From Oscillospiraceae bacterium (GTDB lineage Bacteria > Bacillota > Clostridia > Oscillospirales > Acutalibacteraceae): a stretch of DNA of 64,000 nucleotides. A model generated the notes under the pieces. The model worked only from the letters and a program-made list of their open reading frames with translations. It did no database searches and was not told the DNA's origin. This document shows positions 54,875-64,000 of the stretch, in pieces. The DNA lies in contig SVPE01000004.1 of the NCBI GenBank assembly GCA_015066015.1, forward strand, positions 92,727 to 156,726. Reading direction: 5' to 3'. A program made the position numbers and the translations under genes. Position 1 is the first letter of the stretch; every line of letters starts with the position of its first letter.

Positions 54875-55252
54875 ATGATTACTAAAGTATCAACAACAAA
54901 AGCCCCCGCGGCAATCGGACCTTATTCACAGGCAATCTTAACCGGAAATATGCTCTATACTTCCGGTCAGCTTGGCATTAATCCCGAAAACGGTGAGCTT
55001 GAGGGAAACGACATTACCTCTCAGGCAGAACAGGTTATGAAAAATCTCGGTGCAGTTCTTCAGGAAGGTGGCTCAGACTTCAACAACATTGTAAAAACAA
55101 CTTGTTTTCTTGCCGATATGGCTGATTTTGCGGCTTTTAATGCAGTTTATTCAAAATATATTACTTCAGCTCCTGCAAGAAGCTGTGTGGCAGTTAAAAC
55201 GCTTCCTAAAAATGCACTTGTTGAAGTAGAAGCTATTGCAGTAGTTGACTGA
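54875..55252 (+). CDS. ridA: 2-iminobutanoate/2-iminopropanoate deaminase RidA
   Basis: A 125-aa trimeric enzyme that hydrolyses reactive enamine/imine intermediates from threonine and serine dehydratases. The motifs APAAIGPYSQAI, YTSGQLGINPENGEL, FLADMADFAAFNAVY and PARSCVAVKTLPKNALVEVEAIA include the active Arg. ATG 54875 follows GAAAGGAAG. Location after ilvBNCD is functionally sensible because 2-aminoacrylate and iminobutyrate arise in this pathway. Confidence 0.96.
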   Translation: MITKVSTTKAPAAIGPYSQAILTGNMLYTSGQLGINPENGELEGNDITSQAEQVMKNLGAVLQEGGSDFNNIVKTTCFLADMADFAAFNAVYSKYITSAPARSCVAVKTLPKNALVEVEAIAVVD

Positions 55253-55257
55253 TAAAT

Positions 55258-57336
55258 ATGAAAAAAACTTTTAAGATAGCTTTATTAAGAATTTTTTTGG
55301 TTTTTCTGATTTTATTTGCAGCACCTTTGTTCGATGTTGATGCAACATATGAAGATTTATTTACTTATGAAATCTCAGGCAATAAGTGTAAAATTGTATC
55401 TTGTGATATTTTTGCAAGCGGTAAGGTCATAATACCTGATACAATTAACGGTGCCGTCGTTACATCTGTCGGTAACAGTGCTTTTAAAAACTGCTCAGGA
55501 ATTTCTGATATTGTTCTTCCTGAAACAATAGAACAGATCGGGAGCGATGCATTTAACAACTGTAAAAACCTTGTTTCAATTAATTTGCCTGACAGTATTG
55601 CTTCAATAGGTGACTCTGCTTTTTTTAAATGCGTTAATCTTAAGGAGATTGTCATTTCAAAAAATGTTACAATTATCCCTGAGAATGCCTTCTACATGTG
55701 CGAAAAACTTAAAAGTGCAGATCTGCCATCAGGTGTAAAAGAAATCCGTAAGGGTGCTTTTAAGGGTTGCAAATCTCTTGATAGAGTTGTTTTACCTGAA
55801 AAATTAACCGAAATCTGCGATTCGGGATTTAGCGGTTGTATTTCACTTGAAAGCATTTATTTGTCGTCGGAAATAAAGAACATCGGTACGGATGCTTTTG
55901 CCGAGTGTACAGCACTTGAAACGGTTTTTTATTCCGGATCATCGGATTTGTCAGAGGAATTTTATGTTTATTCGGGTAATGATGAGCTCAATAACGCTAC
56001 CTGGATTTTTGAACATAAGCATACTGCACTTGAAGGTTTCAGAATTTTTGAAGCAACCTGTACTACTGACGGATATTCTGAGCTTGTATGCACTTGTGGT
56101 TTTTCTGAAAGATATGATTTTGTTCCGTCAAAAGGGCACAATCTTTCTAGTTTCACCGTCTTGGTTGAACCTGACTGTAAAAACAACGGAGTTATGAAGA
56201 TGTCGTGTTCCGGATGTGATTACTATGATTTGATGACCTTGCCTGCATCATCACATAAAATAATAATCGATGAAGCTGTGCCGGAAACATGTTTTGAAAA
56301 CGGCAAGACAGAAGGCAGCCACTGCTCAGTGTGCGGTGAAGTGCTTATATCTCAGGATGTTCTTCCTGCATTGGGTCACGACTACTCTGAAAAAATATAT
56401 GACGCCGAGCATCTTGTTTCTGCGGCTACATATACAAAGGGTGCTGTTTACCGTTACTCGTGTGTAAGGTGCAGTGCTGTCAGTGCAAAAACACATATGG
56501 GTGAAAAGCTTATTCTCGGTAAGCCGAAGGATATTATATCGGCTTCTACAGAAAACTCGATCACTTTAAGGTGGTCAAAAGTTAAGGATGCTACAGGTTA
56601 CGGTCTTTATTATTATAAGCCGGCTGAGAAGAAATGGAAATTATACAGAAAAGTATCAACAAACGAATTTACTTTTTCTTCTTTACCCGCAGGAAATGTT
56701 TATTCGTTTGCCGTCAGAGCTTATGTTGTTGAAGACGGAAAAATCATTGCTTCTCCGTATTATCAGATTATAACTGAGGCTACAAGACCTGCAAAACCTG
56801 CAAAAATTGCTGCAGTTCAGAATGAAAAAGCTATAAAAGTAAGTTGGACACCGGTGAAAGGTGCAACGGGTTACCGGGTTTATGGGTATAATGCTAAAAT
56901 CCAGAATTGGGTTGTTGTCAAATCATCAACTAAAATCTGTAGCAATATTACTGACAATCTTAAAAGCGGAACATATTATAAATTTGCAGTAAGACCCTAC
57001 ATTGATCTTGGTATAAAGATCGTCTGGTGCGAAAGCTACGCTGAAATAATTTCAGCAACCAAACCTCTTGCACCGAGAATGAAGGCCACATCTCTTGCCG
57101 GTGCAATCAGATTCGAGTGGGATGCGGTCGGCGGTGCAGACGGTTATCTTATCTATGGTTCAAGTAAACCTGATTCCGGATTTGTTCGCCTCAAGGCAAC
57201 TAAATCATTAAGTGCAACAATCAGCGGACTTAAACGGAATCAAACATATTATTTCAAGATCTATTCGGCAAAAAAGCTTTACAGTAGTTATGTCTACAGT
57301 TATGCAAGTGGAATAAAGGCCGTAAAAACACGGTAA
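55258..57336 (+). CDS. Secreted multi-domain protein: BspA-type leucine-rich repeats, Cys-rich repeats, three FN3-like domains
   Basis: A 692-aa protein with a signal peptide (~1-29). Residues ~35-240 hold about seven BspA-like leucine-rich repeats (IPDTINGAVVTSVGNSAFKNC, then repeated SAFFKCVNL, AFKGCKSL). Residues ~255-425 hold repeated units with paired cysteines and GH motifs (CTCGFSE, CSGCDY, HCSVCGE), as in many clostridial surface proteins. Residues ~430-690 form three fibronectin-III-like domains (KVKDATGYGLYYY, PVKGATGYRVYGY, AVGGADGYLIYGS). No sortase signal or membrane anchor is visible, so it is probably secreted. The ribosome binding site is weak, and it starts 5 bp after ridA. 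Confidence 0.85.
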   Translation: MKKTFKIALLRIFLVFLILFAAPLFDVDATYEDLFTYEISGNKCKIVSCDIFASGKVIIPDTINGAVVTSVGNSAFKNCSGISDIVLPETIEQIGSDAFNNCKNLVSINLPDSIASIGDSAFFKCVNLKEIVISKNVTIIPENAFYMCEKLKSADLPSGVKEIRKGAFKGCKSLDRVVLPEKLTEICDSGFSGCISLESIYLSSEIKNIGTDAFAECTALETVFYSGSSDLSEEFYVYSGNDELNNATWIFEHKHTALEGFRIFEATCTTDGYSELVCTCGFSERYDFVPSKGHNLSSFTVLVEPDCKNNGVMKMSCSGCDYYDLMTLPASSHKIIIDEAVPETCFENGKTEGSHCSVCGEVLISQDVLPALGHDYSEKIYDAEHLVSAATYTKGAVYRYSCVRCSAVSAKTHMGEKLILGKPKDIISASTENSITLRWSKVKDATGYGLYYYKPAEKKWKLYRKVSTNEFTFSSLPAGNVYSFAVRAYVVEDGKIIASPYYQIITEATRPAKPAKIAAVQNEKAIKVSWTPVKGATGYRVYGYNAKIQNWVVVKSSTKICSNITDNLKSGTYYKFAVRPYIDLGIKIVWCESYAEIISATKPLAPRMKATSLAGAIRFEWDAVGGADGYLIYGSSKPDSGFVRLKATKSLSATISGLKRNQTYYFKIYSAKKLYSSYVYSYASGIKAVKTR

Positions 57337-57372
57337 AAAATGGAACTGTATTTTAATACAGTTCCATTTTTA

Positions 57373-57374
<2 letters not shown>
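57337..57374. terminator. Bidirectional terminator between the LRR/FN3 gene and ligA
   Basis: TGGAACTGTATT (57341-57352) pairs perfectly with AATACAGTTCCA (57355-57366), flanked by an A-run on the left and a T-run on the right. Confidence 0.88.
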
Positions 57375-59358
<1,984 letters not shown>

Positions 59359-60333
59359 TTAACCTCTTTCTGTAAGGGTGCCGTTTAAAAACTCAGTTTT
59401 AAACCACACATCATCAACTGTGAATTCTTTATGATTAAGGTATTCAAGCGAACCTGAATCAGTTGTGAAATCAAAAATCAGCTTATAAGAGCAAAGGCAT
59501 TGCTTTTTGTAGCCGACCTTTTTATTGTTTTCGTTTCTGCCGTATTTTCCGTCGCCGAGAAGGGGATTACCGAGCCAGGCCATATGAGCTCTTATCTGAT
59601 GTGTCCTGCCTGTTAAAAGGTCAATTTCTACAAGGCTGAGGCCGTTTTTGCTTCCGAGTACCTTGTATTTTGTTTTGATGTATTTCGCATCGTCAGAAGG
59701 CTTTTTTGAAATAAATACCTTGTTTTTACTTTCATTCTTGACAAGGTAACCGTCTATTATATCTTCTTTCTTAGGCGGAGTGCCATGCACGATGCAAAGA
59801 TATATCTTGTGAAGCTCTCTGTCCTTCATTTTCTGGTTAAGGACACGAAGCGCCTCAGCAGTTTTTGCGCATATAACTATACCGCTTGTGTTCCTGTCAA
59901 TTCTGTTTACGAGTGCAGGTACAAATGAGCTTTCATCTTCTGGATTCCATTCACCCTTTTCAAAAAGGTATCTTTTTACTCTTGTTATGAGCGTGTCGAT
60001 GTATTCGCTGTCATCGGGATGAGAAAGCAGACCTACCTTTTTGTTAAGCAAAATAATATTTTCGTCCTCATAAACTATATCAATTTTTTTTGACGCCGAC
60101 ATAAAATCGTAAACGGTCTCTTCCTTTTCAAAAAACTCATCATTTATATACATATCAACAATGTCTCCGACATTTAGCTTGGTTGATATTTCAGCTCTTT
60201 TTCCGTTTACCTTAATACGTTTTATTCTGACATATTTGTATAAGAGTGCTTTGGGAAGCTTTGGACAGGATTTAGTTATAAATTTATCAAGCCTCTGCCC
60301 GCTGTCATTTTTTTGTATTGTAAAGCTTTTCAA
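59359..60333 (-). CDS. RluA/RluD family pseudouridine synthase
   Basis: A 324-aa RNA-modifying enzyme. The N-terminal S4 domain (SGQRLDKFITKSCPKL ... KRIKVNGKRAE) is followed by the catalytic domain with the essential Asp in ALVNRIDRNTSGIVICAKT and the later TGRTHQIRAHMAWLGNPLLGDGKYG. TTG at 60333 is preferred because the earlier ATGs either overlap the AAAGGATG ribosome binding site or precede it. The rRNA position is not identifiable. It is co-transcribed with ligA. Confidence 0.88.
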   Translation of the reverse strand: MKSFTIQKNDSGQRLDKFITKSCPKLPKALLYKYVRIKRIKVNGKRAEISTKLNVGDIVDMYINDEFFEKEETVYDFMSASKKIDIVYEDENIILLNKKVGLLSHPDDSEYIDTLITRVKRYLFEKGEWNPEDESSFVPALVNRIDRNTSGIVICAKTAEALRVLNQKMKDRELHKIYLCIVHGTPPKKEDIIDGYLVKNESKNKVFISKKPSDDAKYIKTKYKVLGSKNGLSLVEIDLLTGRTHQIRAHMAWLGNPLLGDGKYGRNENNKKVGYKKQCLCSYKLIFDFTTDSGSLEYLNHKEFTVDDVWFKTEFLNGTLTERG

Positions 60334-60363
60334 ATGAAACATCCTTTTTGAATATTTTAAGTA

Positions 60364-60392
60364 ATTATAACACATCAAGATTAAAATGTGAA
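60364..60392 (-). promoter_or_regulatory. Promoter of the pseudouridine synthase-ligA unit, with extended -10
   Basis: On the minus strand: TTCACA (60387-60392), a 17-bp spacer, then perfect TATAAT (60364-60369) preceded by TG at the extended -10 position. Confidence 0.7.
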
Positions 60393-60469
60393 GGTGTTTT
60401 TTATTTTGATTTAAGTTTTATATAGTATAAAAATGAACAATTGAATATTAACTGACAGGAGACTGAAAA

Positions 60470-61369
60470 ATGGAAGCTTTGAAGGAGTTCGTATTAGAAA
60501 AAGTCGGTGAGAGGCAGATGGAAATTTACCGCATAGGCGGGGGATTTTACGCTGATGTTTATAAATTTGATTATCTTAAAAGAGAACCACTCGTTGTTAA
60601 AGTCTATAAGTCTGTTGGTATGATGAAAAAAGAAATAGAACAAATCAGATTGCTTTCACAGTATTCGCTTTATCCTATGCCTGAGGTGTTATGGTGTCAT
60701 TCGGCAGACGATACGTTTAAAAAAGATGTACTTGCCATGAATTTTCTTAAAGGCGAAAACGGAGGTAATGCTTTTTACATCAGTCCGTCTAAGAAAGCCA
60801 AATTAGCCGAGCAGGTAGTTGATAATCTTCTTGCTTTTCACAATGTACACAATCCTGCAGGATTCGGCGCAATTGACGACGACCAATATTACAAAACTTT
60901 TAACGAATATTACAGACACAAATCATTTTCAATTCTTGATATGGCAAGAAAGCTTAAATGTGACGGTCAAATAACAAATTATGTTTTAAATGTGATGTGT
61001 GAGGCTGTAGATAAATTTGAAGAAATATTTAATTTACCTATAACGGAATCCTCTCTTATACACGGAGATTATAATATGTGGAACATTATGATTGATAAAA
61101 AGAATTGTAATGTTACTGCGATAATTGACCCCTGCGGCTGTATGTGGGCTGACAGCGAATATGACTTGTATCAGCTCAATAATGCAAACGGTAAACATTT
61201 AAAATTGTTCGAAACCTATGCGAAGAAGAAACAGTTATCCGAAAACTGCTGTCAAAAGATGGCTTTTTATGAGCTGTTTACTGAAATTGAACATTACTAC
61301 AATTCGGGTTATCCTGTAATACAAAAACTTATAAAAAAACAGGCAGACAAATTACGAGTCTTTTTATAA
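60470..61369 (+). CDS. Kinase-like phosphotransferase (APH/fructosamine-kinase-like)
   Basis: A 299-aa protein of the protein-kinase-like fold. It has a glycine-rich N-lobe (IGGGFYADVYKF) and a catalytic-loop motif IHGDYNMWNIMI (His-x-Asp...Asn). The metal-binding motif is AIIDPCGCMWADSEYDLYQL. The IDP/EYDL pattern resembles fructosamine and ketosamine kinases as well as aminoglycoside phosphotransferases. Small-molecule substrate unknown. CAGGAG lies 11 bp before the ATG. It is monocistronic. Confidence 0.75.
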   Translation: MEALKEFVLEKVGERQMEIYRIGGGFYADVYKFDYLKREPLVVKVYKSVGMMKKEIEQIRLLSQYSLYPMPEVLWCHSADDTFKKDVLAMNFLKGENGGNAFYISPSKKAKLAEQVVDNLLAFHNVHNPAGFGAIDDDQYYKTFNEYYRHKSFSILDMARKLKCDGQITNYVLNVMCEAVDKFEEIFNLPITESSLIHGDYNMWNIMIDKKNCNVTAIIDPCGCMWADSEYDLYQLNNANGKHLKLFETYAKKKQLSENCCQKMAFYELFTEIEHYYNSGYPVIQKLIKKQADKLRVFL

Positions 61370-61514
61370 ATTCTTTAGTCCGGATAATTAATCAAATGTA
61401 CGTATTTCCTTGTTTCACATTTGTAATTTTTTCTAAAAATAAATACTCTTACTTTTCTCTTTTTGTAGAATATAAAAAAATAGCTTTAAGGTAAAATATT
61501 CTTGCACATTTTAC

Positions 61515-61543
61515 TTGATTTCTTTAAACAGTAATGATAAAAT
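61515..61543 (+). promoter_or_regulatory. Promoter for the F420-ligase-like gene
   Basis: TTGATT (61515-61520), a 17-bp spacer, then TAAAAT (61538-61543). A short hairpin, TATCGG/CCGATA (61557-61572), lies in the 5' untranslated region. Nothing else is seen in the 61370-61611 gap. Confidence 0.6.
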
Positions 61544-61611
61544 AATAGAGTATTTTTATCGGGGTGCCGATATGGATTACCAATTCTAATTTATAAGGGG
61601 TAATGATTCAG

Positions 61612-62805
61612 ATGGAAAGAAAAGTTGGTACTGTTTCGAGAGGTATCCGCTGTCCTATCATCCGCGAGGGAGACGACCTTGCAAAAATTGTTTGCGACAG
61701 TGTTATTGATGCTGCAAAAAGCGAGGGCTTTGAGCTTCGCGATAAGGACGTTGTAGCTGTTACCGAATCAATCGTTGCAAGAAGTCAGGGCAATTACGCA
61801 ACAGTTGATGCTATTGCAAAGGATGTAAAGGCAAAGCTCGGCGGCGAAACAGTCGGTGTTATTTTCCCCATACTTTCAAGAAACCGTTTCGCAATCTGTC
61901 TTCGCGGTATCGCTATGGGCTGTAAGAAGGTTGTTCTTATGCTCAGCTATCCGAGCGATGAAGTAGGCAACCATCTTCTCACATATGATCAGCTTGATGA
62001 AGCAGGTGTGAATCCCTTCAGCGATGTCCTTACACTTGCTAAATACCGTGAGCTTTTCGGCGAAAATAAGCACGAGTTCACAGGTGTCGACTATGTAGAA
62101 TATTACTCGAGCCTTGTAAAGGAGTGCGGTGCTGAATGTGAGGTTGTTTTCGCTAATCAGGCTAAGAGTATTCTCGACTATACTGATTGCATTCTTACCT
62201 GTGATATTCACACAAGAGCGCGCACAAAGCGTCTTCTCAAGGCTGCCGGAGCTAAAATCGTTCTCGGCCTTGATGATATTCTCACCGAATCTGTTGACGG
62301 CAGCGGCTTCAACGCTGATTTCGGTCTTCTCGGTTCAAACAAGTCAACTGAAGATACTATCAAGCTCTTCCCATACAAATGCAATGAATTTGTAAACAGA
62401 ACTCAGCAGCTTCTTATTGAAGCTACAGGCAAAAAGATTGAAGTAATGGTATACGGTGACGGTGCATTCAAGGATCCCCAGGGTAAAATCTGGGAGCTTG
62501 CCGACCCTTGCGTATCACCGGGTTACACATCCGGTCTTGAGGGTACACCTAACGAACTCAAGCTTAAATATCTTGCTGACAACGATTTCAAGGGCCTTTC
62601 AGGCGAGGAACTCAAGGCCGCAATCTCAAAGCGCATTTCTGATAAGGGTGAAGAGAGTCTTGTAGGCAATATGGCATCTCAGGGAACCACACCCAGAAAG
62701 TTTACTGACCTTATCGGTTCACTCTGCGACCTTACAAGCGGTTCAGGCGATAAGGGTACTCCTGTTGTGCTTGTTCAGGGATATTTCGACAATTTCACAA
62801 ACTGA
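61612..62805 (+). CDS. Coenzyme F420-0:L-glutamate ligase-like protein
   Basis: A 397-aa protein. The N-terminal domain matches the CofE/F420-ligase family in DKDVVAVTESIVARSQGNY, FPILSRNRFAICLRGIAMG and CDIHTRARTKRLLKAAGAKIVLGLDDIL. It is longer than archaeal CofE (~250 aa), with an additional ~130 C-terminal residues (VMVYGDGAFKDPQGKIWELADPCVSPGYTSG). No other F420 biosynthesis gene is in the window, and most gut Clostridia lack F420. The substrate may therefore be a different acceptor. The ATG at 61612 is chosen because AAGGGG lies only 2 nt before the earlier ATG at 61603. Confidence 0.78.
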   Translation: MERKVGTVSRGIRCPIIREGDDLAKIVCDSVIDAAKSEGFELRDKDVVAVTESIVARSQGNYATVDAIAKDVKAKLGGETVGVIFPILSRNRFAICLRGIAMGCKKVVLMLSYPSDEVGNHLLTYDQLDEAGVNPFSDVLTLAKYRELFGENKHEFTGVDYVEYYSSLVKECGAECEVVFANQAKSILDYTDCILTCDIHTRARTKRLLKAAGAKIVLGLDDILTESVDGSGFNADFGLLGSNKSTEDTIKLFPYKCNEFVNRTQQLLIEATGKKIEVMVYGDGAFKDPQGKIWELADPCVSPGYTSGLEGTPNELKLKYLADNDFKGLSGEELKAAISKRISDKGEESLVGNMASQGTTPRKFTDLIGSLCDLTSGSGDKGTPVVLVQGYFDNFTN

Positions 62806-62814
62806 TATTTTTAA

Positions 62815-62840
62815 GGCGACCCTTTTCGGGTCGCCGCTTT
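62815..62840 (+). terminator. Hairpin/terminator between the F420-ligase-like gene and guaA
   Basis: GGCGACCC (62815-62822) pairs perfectly with GGGTCGCC (62828-62835). The following sequence, GCTTTGG, is a poor T-tract, so readthrough into guaA is likely. Confidence 0.55.
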
Positions 62841-62883
62841 GGATGTTTATAATTTTATATTAATAAATTGGGAGGAATTAATT

Positions 62884-63885
62884 ATGGATTCAAACAAAAG
62901 ACCCGACAGTATGGCTCGCATCACAACAAAGGAGCTTGCAGATGCTTTTATCGAGGAGCAGATAGCAGCTGTTCGCGCACAGGTTGGTGACAAGAAGGTT
63001 CTTCTTGCACTTTCAGGCGGTGTTGACTCGTCAGTCGTTGCCGCGCTACTTATTAAAGCTATCGGCAAACAGCTCATTTGTGTACATGTAAATCACGGCC
63101 TTATGCGTAAAGGTGAAAGCGAAAATGTAATCGAGGTTTTCAGAAATCAGCTTGACGCTAACCTTATCTATGTTGATGCAACTGACCGTTTCCTTAATCT
63201 TCTCGCAGGTGTAAGCGACCCCGAAACCAAAAGAAAAACTATTGGTGCAGAATTCATTAACGTTTTTGCAGATGAAGCTCGCAAGCTTGACGGCGTATCC
63301 TTCCTTGCTCAGGGTACCATCTATCCTGATATTTTGGAAAGCATCAAACAGGCAGAGGGTAAAGAAGCTGTCAAATCACATCACAATGTAGGAGGTCTCC
63401 CTGAGGATCTTGATTTTGAACTTGTAGAACCCATCAAGCTTCTTTTCAAGGACGAAGTAAGAGTAGTCGGTGAGGCTCTCGGACTTTCGCACGAGATGGT
63501 ATACCGTCAGCCTTTCCCCGGCCCCGGTCTCGGTGTAAGATGTCTTGGTGCCATCACACGCGACCGACTTAATGCACTCAGAGAAGCTGATGCTATTCTC
63601 AGAGAAGAGTTTGATATTAACGGTCTCGCCGAGAAGGTCTGGCAATATTTTGTTGTTGTGCCTGATATGAAGAGTGTAGGTGTCAAGGATGACAGCCGAT
63701 ATGTCGGTTGGCCTGCGATCATCAGAGCAGTAAATACAACTGATGCAATGACAGCCACTATTGAAGAGATACCCTACGCCATTCTCGGCAAAATTACGGC
63801 TCGTATTACAAGTGAGGTTAAAGGTATCAACCGCGTGCTTTACGATATAACACCAAAGCCGACAGGCACAATAGAGTGGGAATAA
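62884..63885 (+). CDS. guaA: GMP synthase ATP-pyrophosphatase subunit (stand-alone; no glutaminase domain)
   Basis: A 333-aa protein matching only the C-terminal two domains of bacterial GuaA. The P-loop SGGVDSS is at residues 44-50. NHGLMRKGE, LAQGTIYPDI, HHNVGGLP, FPGPGLGVRC and the dimerisation end ITSEVKGINRVLYDITPKPTGTIEWE follow. The class I glutamine amidotransferase half (~190 aa) that normally precedes it is absent, and a proper GGGAGG ribosome binding site and ATG precede this frame. It adenylates XMP and aminates it to GMP, using ammonia from a separate GuaAa subunit or free ammonia, as in archaea. No such glutaminase gene lies within the window. Confidence 0.88.
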   Translation: MDSNKRPDSMARITTKELADAFIEEQIAAVRAQVGDKKVLLALSGGVDSSVVAALLIKAIGKQLICVHVNHGLMRKGESENVIEVFRNQLDANLIYVDATDRFLNLLAGVSDPETKRKTIGAEFINVFADEARKLDGVSFLAQGTIYPDILESIKQAEGKEAVKSHHNVGGLPEDLDFELVEPIKLLFKDEVRVVGEALGLSHEMVYRQPFPGPGLGVRCLGAITRDRLNALREADAILREEFDINGLAEKVWQYFVVVPDMKSVGVKDDSRYVGWPAIIRAVNTTDAMTATIEEIPYAILGKITARITSEVKGINRVLYDITPKPTGTIEWE

Positions 63886-63935
63886 GTAAACGAAAGCTCG
63901 TGAGCCCAGTAAAATAAAGGGTTTCGGGATTTTCA

Positions 63936-63976
63936 AAAAGCCTTGTGATACCAATTTGATACTGTATCCGGCTTTT
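63936..63976 (+). terminator. Weak terminator-like hairpin after guaA
   Basis: AAAAGCC (63936-63942) pairs with GGCTTTT (63970-63976), and GATAC (63947-63951) with GTATC (63964-63968), separated by a small internal loop. It ends in TTTTCC. Nothing else is recognisable from 63886 to 64000. Confidence 0.35.
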
Positions 63977-64000
63977 CCACATAATTTCATACAAGAGAAA

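Noticed and set aside
62839..62883. Earlier in-frame start for guaA at 62839
   Set aside because: The 15 extra residues lie in the intergenic region and GGGAGG is correctly spaced only for ATG 62884.
63376..63990. 204-codon open frame on the minus strand across the end of guaA
   Set aside because: Antisense to conserved GuaA sequence; the part beyond guaA is short and shows no family motif.

Overview
The window looks like a core-genome segment of an anaerobic, spore-forming Firmicute of class Clostridia, probably a gut Oscillospirales/Ruminococcaceae-type bacterium. This is inferred from low G+C (about 40% by eye), strong AAAGGA/GGAGG ribosome binding sites with several TTG starts, intact sigK and spoIID genes, clostridial gene orders (dprA-topA-trmFO; rnc-radical SAM-smc-ftsY; nadD/yqeK-rsfS) and GPH-type sugar transporters. 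No rRNA, tRNA, CRISPR array, insertion sequence or prophage was seen.

Layout. 1-3.6 kb: the last codons of an AMP-forming acyl-CoA synthetase, sigK, a two-gene chromate-type transporter and an FAD oxidoreductase. 3.6-6.3 kb (minus): metG-tatD. 6.3-9.2 kb: a 330-bp intergenic region with an 18-bp palindrome, a membrane M28 peptidase and a VanY-type carboxypeptidase. 9.2-10.6 kb: infC-rpmI-rplT behind a leader with a clear attenuator. 10.7-27.4 kb: a compact plus-strand run with no visible terminator, holding an rRNA methyltransferase, dprA, topA, trmFO, rnc, a radical SAM gene, smc, ftsY, rdgB, yhbY, a nadD-yqeK fusion, rsfS and leuS. 27.4-33.4 kb: rpsU (58 aa, easily missed), an M24 peptidase, hflX, a minus-strand DUF4830-like gene overlapping the end of hflX, a GH13 enzyme and prmA. 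33.5-39.4 kb: a carbohydrate locus with a minus-strand GH31 glycosidase and an alpha/beta hydrolase, divergent from a GPH transporter and a YhhN membrane protein. 39.4-42 kb (minus): comM-like and spoIID genes. 42-48.5 kb: citrate synthase, an unrecognised membrane protein, lgt, folD, a Sfp-type phosphopantetheinyl transferase and a second GPH transporter. 48.5-57.3 kb: ilvB-ilvN-ilvC-ilvD, an AAA ATPase, ridA and a secreted LRR/Cys-rich/FN3 protein. 57.4-60.4 kb (minus): rluD-like and ligA. 60.4-64 kb: a kinase-like phosphotransferase, an F420-0:glutamate-ligase-like protein and a GMP synthase lacking its glutaminase domain.

Themes. Most genes serve translation and RNA maturation, chromosome maintenance, protein export and lipoprotein maturation, branched-chain amino acid synthesis and alpha-glucan use. 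Co-location of ilvBNCD with ridA fits control of reactive enamine/imine intermediates. I found no convincing undescribed defence or mobile system. The items most worth a second look are the stand-alone GMP synthase ATPase subunit beside an F420-ligase homologue, the M28 peptidase whose metal-binding half-sites are separated by membrane helices, the NadD-YqeK fusion, the infC leader and start codon, the orphan 18-bp palindrome, and the stable hairpin between ilvC and ilvD.
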